Below are positions 61,494-64,000 of a stretch of DNA of 64,000 nt, piece after piece. A program made the position numbers and the translations under genes. Every line of letters begins with the position of its first letter. Within the stretch, counting starts at the first letter, position 1. Source of the DNA: Firmicutes bacterium HGW-Firmicutes-1 (GTDB lineage: Bacteria > Bacillota > Clostridia > Lachnospirales > Vallitaleaceae). The stretch lies in NCBI GenBank assembly GCA_002841625.1, contig PHAG01000009.1, forward strand, positions 62,001 to 126,000, written 5' to 3'. Below the pieces are notes generated by a model that did no database searches, was not told where the DNA came from, and saw only the letters and a program-made list of their open reading frames with translations.

Positions 61494-62276
61494 ATGAAAA
61501 AAGTTCTGACAATAGCTGGATCTGATTGTAGTGGTGGCGCTGGTATTCAAGCAGATATTAAGACGATTACAGCTCATAAAATGTATGCAATGAGTGCGAT
61601 TACCGCATTAACAGCTCAAAATACCACAGGTATTTATGGAGTTATGGAAGTTACCACTGAATTAGTTGAAAAGCAATTAGACTGTATTTTCAATGATATA
61701 TATCCAGATGCAATAAAAATTGGCATGGTATCCTCAATTGAGATAATTGAAGTAATTGCTAAAAAACTTGTAGATTATAATGCCAAAAACATCGTAATTG
61801 ATCCAGTGATGTTTTCTACCAGTGGGCATGCATTAATGAGTAAAGATGCGATGTCAATTCTAATAACAAAGCTTTTACCCTTAGCAAATATCATTACTCC
61901 TAATATTGATGAGGCAAAATATCTATCTGGATTATTAACAATATCAACTACACAGGATATGTTACTGGCAGCAGAGATGATATCTAAAAATATAAAAGGG
62001 TGGGTATTGATTAAAGGAGGACATTTGGAGCATGCAGCAGATGACTTACTATTTAAAGATGGAGAAGCTATCTGGTTTGAGGGAGTAAAGATTGATAATG
62101 CCAACACGCATGGAACTGGATGTACGCTATCTTCTTCAATAGCATGTAATCTTGCTAATGGACATACTATTGAAAAAAGTATTGCGAAGGCTAAAGGATA
62201 TATTACAGGTGCGTTAAAAGCGCAACTTAACTTGGGAAGGGGAAATGGACCATTAAACCATTGCTATTTACTGTAA
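61494..62276 (+). CDS. thiD: Hydroxymethylpyrimidine (phosphate) kinase ThiD / pyridoxal kinase-like
   Basis: The 260-residue ribokinase-fold enzyme starts VLTIAGSDCSGGAGIQADIKT, the ThiD signature, with MYAMSAITALTAQNT, DPVMFSTSGHALM, ITPNIDEAKYLSG and the active-site NTHGTGCTLSSSIA. ThiD phosphorylates HMP and HMP-P for thiamin synthesis; some relatives also use pyridoxine. No TPP riboswitch or other thi gene is nearby, so salvage or pyridoxal kinase activity is possible. AGGAGA precedes the ATG. Confidence 0.92.
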   Translation: MKKVLTIAGSDCSGGAGIQADIKTITAHKMYAMSAITALTAQNTTGIYGVMEVTTELVEKQLDCIFNDIYPDAIKIGMVSSIEIIEVIAKKLVDYNAKNIVIDPVMFSTSGHALMSKDAMSILITKLLPLANIITPNIDEAKYLSGLLTISTTQDMLLAAEMISKNIKGWVLIKGGHLEHAADDLLFKDGEAIWFEGVKIDNANTHGTGCTLSSSIACNLANGHTIEKSIAKAKGYITGALKAQLNLGRGNGPLNHCYLL

Positions 62277-62415
62277 GTATCATTTTAGTTACATAAAACT
62301 TGTAACTGAAGAGTGACCATGCTAAAATGTGATTGTAGCAATGCATTAAGGTAACGGATTAAATGCATGATTTTCATGCTCTTTAAAGACAAATCCTAAA
62401 AGGAGTCATAAGCGT

Positions 62416-63648
62416 ATGAATATTAATTTTAGCAATCAAATGTCACCAATGACTCTTCGAATTAAAGACTCAGAAAAGGAAAGGTCATATCAATATAATT
62501 GTATCTCTAGTTCTCTTTTGTGGTTTAGATTAGCAATTATTTTAGGTGTTACTATATATTTAAGCTTTTGCATTGTTGATTATTATCTGTTTAATTCATT
62601 ATTACTAGCCTTTCTCAAAATTCGTTTATATATTGTTATACCCATTATCTTTATATCTTTTATTCTAACTTATTGGAGTAAGTATCCAAAGTATGCACAA
62701 TGGATTAATGTATTTACTATTTTTGTTTCAGGTGCAGGTATTATTGGAATGGCTATTGTCGGTCGTGATCACCCAGAAATATCTCGAAGCTATGCAGGAT
62801 TGGTTCCATATTTTTTGTATATATATGCTTTTTTAAGAATAAGATTCGTGTATGGAACCATTGTTGGAACAAGCTTATATATTTCTTATGTATTAGTTGA
62901 GTGGCATATTTTAAAAACACCCTTTCCTATATTTATTGCAAATTCGTTCTATATGGGAGCATCAAATTTTGCAGGTATATGTGTTTCCTATCTTTTAGAA
63001 TATCAAGGTAAGAAGGAATACCTTCTGCAAGATAGACTAGAAGAGATTACAATGACAGATGCAATGACGGGGCTACATAATAGATACTATTATAACAAGA
63101 TTTGCATTAAGGATATTCGAAAATTTCTTGGTCACATCTCAGGCGATTCATTTAGAGAAAAACGTGCTCAGGATATCACTATTTCAAATTATGGTATTAT
63201 ACTGATGGATATAGATCATTTTAAAGAAATAAATGATACATATGGACATGATGTTGGGGACTTGGTTTTAGTAGAAGTTGCGAAGCTACTTAAAGATTAT
63301 GTTAGGGAAAGTGATGATGTATTGCGTTGGGGTGGAGAAGAATTCTTAATCATTCTGAAATCAACACAATATAATTTTATAAGTGAGTTTGTTCAGAATG
63401 TTGGAAGCTGTATTGAAAAGCAGGGATTTCATTTATCAAATGGTATGACCATCCAAACAAGATGTTCAATTGGGTTCTTATCCATACCATTTGGAGATGT
63501 TGGTAACGTCGATACGCTGATAAAATATGCAGATTTAGCACTATATAAAGCAAAAAATTCAGGTAGAAACAAGGCCTATCAAGCAATATTTGTTAAAGAT
63601 GCGTATGAATTTGTTGAAGTTAGTTGGAATGAGCGTATTAATGAGTAG
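62416..63648 (+). CDS. Membrane-bound GGDEF diguanylate cyclase
   Basis: The 410-residue protein has six predicted membrane helices (about 35-200) and a C-terminal GGDEF domain. The active site is Gly306-Gly307-Glu308-Glu309-Phe310 and the inhibitory I-site RxxD is kept (Arg297 to Asp300), five residues before it. MTDAMTGLHNRYYYN and MDIDHFKEINDTYGHDVGD mark the substrate and metal sites. It makes cyclic-di-GMP, probably in answer to a membrane signal, and is product-inhibited. Two HD-GYP proteins nearby could counter it. Confidence 0.94.
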   Translation: MNINFSNQMSPMTLRIKDSEKERSYQYNCISSSLLWFRLAIILGVTIYLSFCIVDYYLFNSLLLAFLKIRLYIVIPIIFISFILTYWSKYPKYAQWINVFTIFVSGAGIIGMAIVGRDHPEISRSYAGLVPYFLYIYAFLRIRFVYGTIVGTSLYISYVLVEWHILKTPFPIFIANSFYMGASNFAGICVSYLLEYQGKKEYLLQDRLEEITMTDAMTGLHNRYYYNKICIKDIRKFLGHISGDSFREKRAQDITISNYGIILMDIDHFKEINDTYGHDVGDLVLVEVAKLLKDYVRESDDVLRWGGEEFLIILKSTQYNFISEFVQNVGSCIEKQGFHLSNGMTIQTRCSIGFLSIPFGDVGNVDTLIKYADLALYKAKNSGRNKAYQAIFVKDAYEFVEVSWNERINE

Positions 63649-63829
63649 TCACTGTAAATAATCAGATAGTTTATACCTGCTAACAAAGAAAACATAACAG
63701 TCATTTTAATAAATTTGACTTACCGATGGTAGATTCAAATTATATATTAAATTACATTGAATTAACTAAGATAGAGCTAGTTGAGGTTTTTATTAATTAC
63801 CTTGATTGGCTTTATTAAGTTATTGGGTA

Positions 63830-63886
63830 TTGACTTTGCGACTGGGTGGTCGTATAATTGAATTAGAGATGCGACCAGGTGGTCAT
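63830..63886 (+). promoter_or_regulatory. Promoter with two palindromic operators for the TetR gene
   Basis: TTGACT (63830-63835) and TATAAT (63853-63858) are 17 bases apart. GCGACTGGGTGGTCGT (63838-63853) fills the spacer and GCGACCAGGTGGTCAT (63871-63886) lies downstream; both follow GACC..GGTC dyads and their centres are 33 bases apart. This fits autorepression by the TetR protein. Confidence 0.75.
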
Positions 63887-63920
63887 AACTTGTATAAATA
63901 TTGACTAGGAGATGATACGA

Positions 63921-64000
63921 TTGCCGAAGAAATCTTTCGAAAAACTATCAGAAGAAAAGAAAAGTACTATTATAAATGCAGCTTTGGCTGAGTTTGGAAG
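63921..64000 (+). CDS. TetR-family regulator, N-terminal start (partial)
   Basis: The frame starts with TTG at 63921, AGGAG 9 bases upstream, and runs to the window end. The 26 visible residues MPKKSFEKLSEEK then KSTIINAALAEFG are the typical first helix of a TetR/AcrR DNA-binding domain. An ATG at 63912 is too close to the ribosome site. Two palindromes in its own promoter suggest autoregulation. The inducer and any partner gene lie outside the window. Confidence 0.85.
   Translation, partial: MPKKSFEKLSEEKKSTIINAALAEFG

Noticed and set aside
62277-62415. Cyclic-di-GMP riboswitch before the diguanylate cyclase gene
   Set aside because: No GEMM-like conserved loops were seen; only a short AGTTAC/GTAACT hairpin is present.

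Overview
The window is a stretch of chromosome from a low-GC, endospore-forming, Gram-positive anaerobe of the class Clostridia. Signs are the AT-rich sequence, strong AGGAGG ribosome sites, the sporulation-linked genes whiA and gerM, the rapZ-yvcK-whiA-crh block, CsaB and LtaS-type envelope genes, and tRNA genes without an encoded CCA end. The exact family cannot be fixed by eye; the gene set resembles Lachnospirales-like clostridia. Almost all of it is ordinary core genome; no prophage, transposase, CRISPR array or rRNA was seen.

Layout. 1-6.3 kb: the end of an ABC exporter, a Rieske-FAD oxidoreductase, a flavin-binding NimA-like protein, a GpsA-like dehydrogenase with a WYL regulator, a GyrI-like protein and an atypical Fpg/Nei protein. 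6.4-11.6 kb: a parvulin, then murB-rapZ-yvcK-whiA-crh. 11.7-14.3 kb: gerM-rph-rdgB-phosphodiesterase, the same order as in Bacillus subtilis. 14.3-15.1 kb: seven tRNA genes (Pro, Gly, Arg, His, Gln, Lys, Leu) behind one strong promoter. 16.0-21.8 kb: a full oppABCDF oligopeptide importer. 23.2-29.6 kb: the protein quality-control set tig-clpP-clpX-lon-engB. 29.7-34.4 kb, mostly minus strand: a DUF4364 protein, a YtqA-type radical SAM protein, malic enzyme and an HD-GYP protein. 34.6-36.8 kb: an Asn-rich microprotein and an FtsH-family protease. 36.9-42.8 kb: a self-contained fructose PTS operon with its own HPr and Enzyme I. 42.8-43.9 kb: a soluble chemoreceptor. 44-57.7 kb: a cell-envelope polymer region (membrane glycosyltransferase-like protein, GtrB-like transferase, phosphodiester glycosidase, CsaB, LtaS-like, MurJ, DUF5693). 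57.8-64 kb: DUF4870, CorA, DUF3298, GAF-HD-GYP, ThiD, a membrane diguanylate cyclase and the start of a TetR regulator.

How the genes work together. YvcK, RapZ, Crh, HPr and the fructose PTS form a carbon and cell-wall control theme. Trigger factor, ClpXP, Lon and FtsH cover folding and proteolysis. The 44-57.7 kb block plausibly builds, flips, pyruvylates and trims a secondary cell-wall polymer. Two HD-GYP proteins and one GGDEF protein point to cyclic-di-GMP signalling.

The most unusual signals are non-coding. Two long nested inverted repeats (429-561 and 47460-47620) share a nearly identical 28-nt core but have unrelated, internally complementary arms; most of the pairing differences fit one RNA orientation. 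A roughly 26-bp dispersed motif ending in GGTTTTGTAACAT occurs at least seven times, five of them just upstream of start codons.
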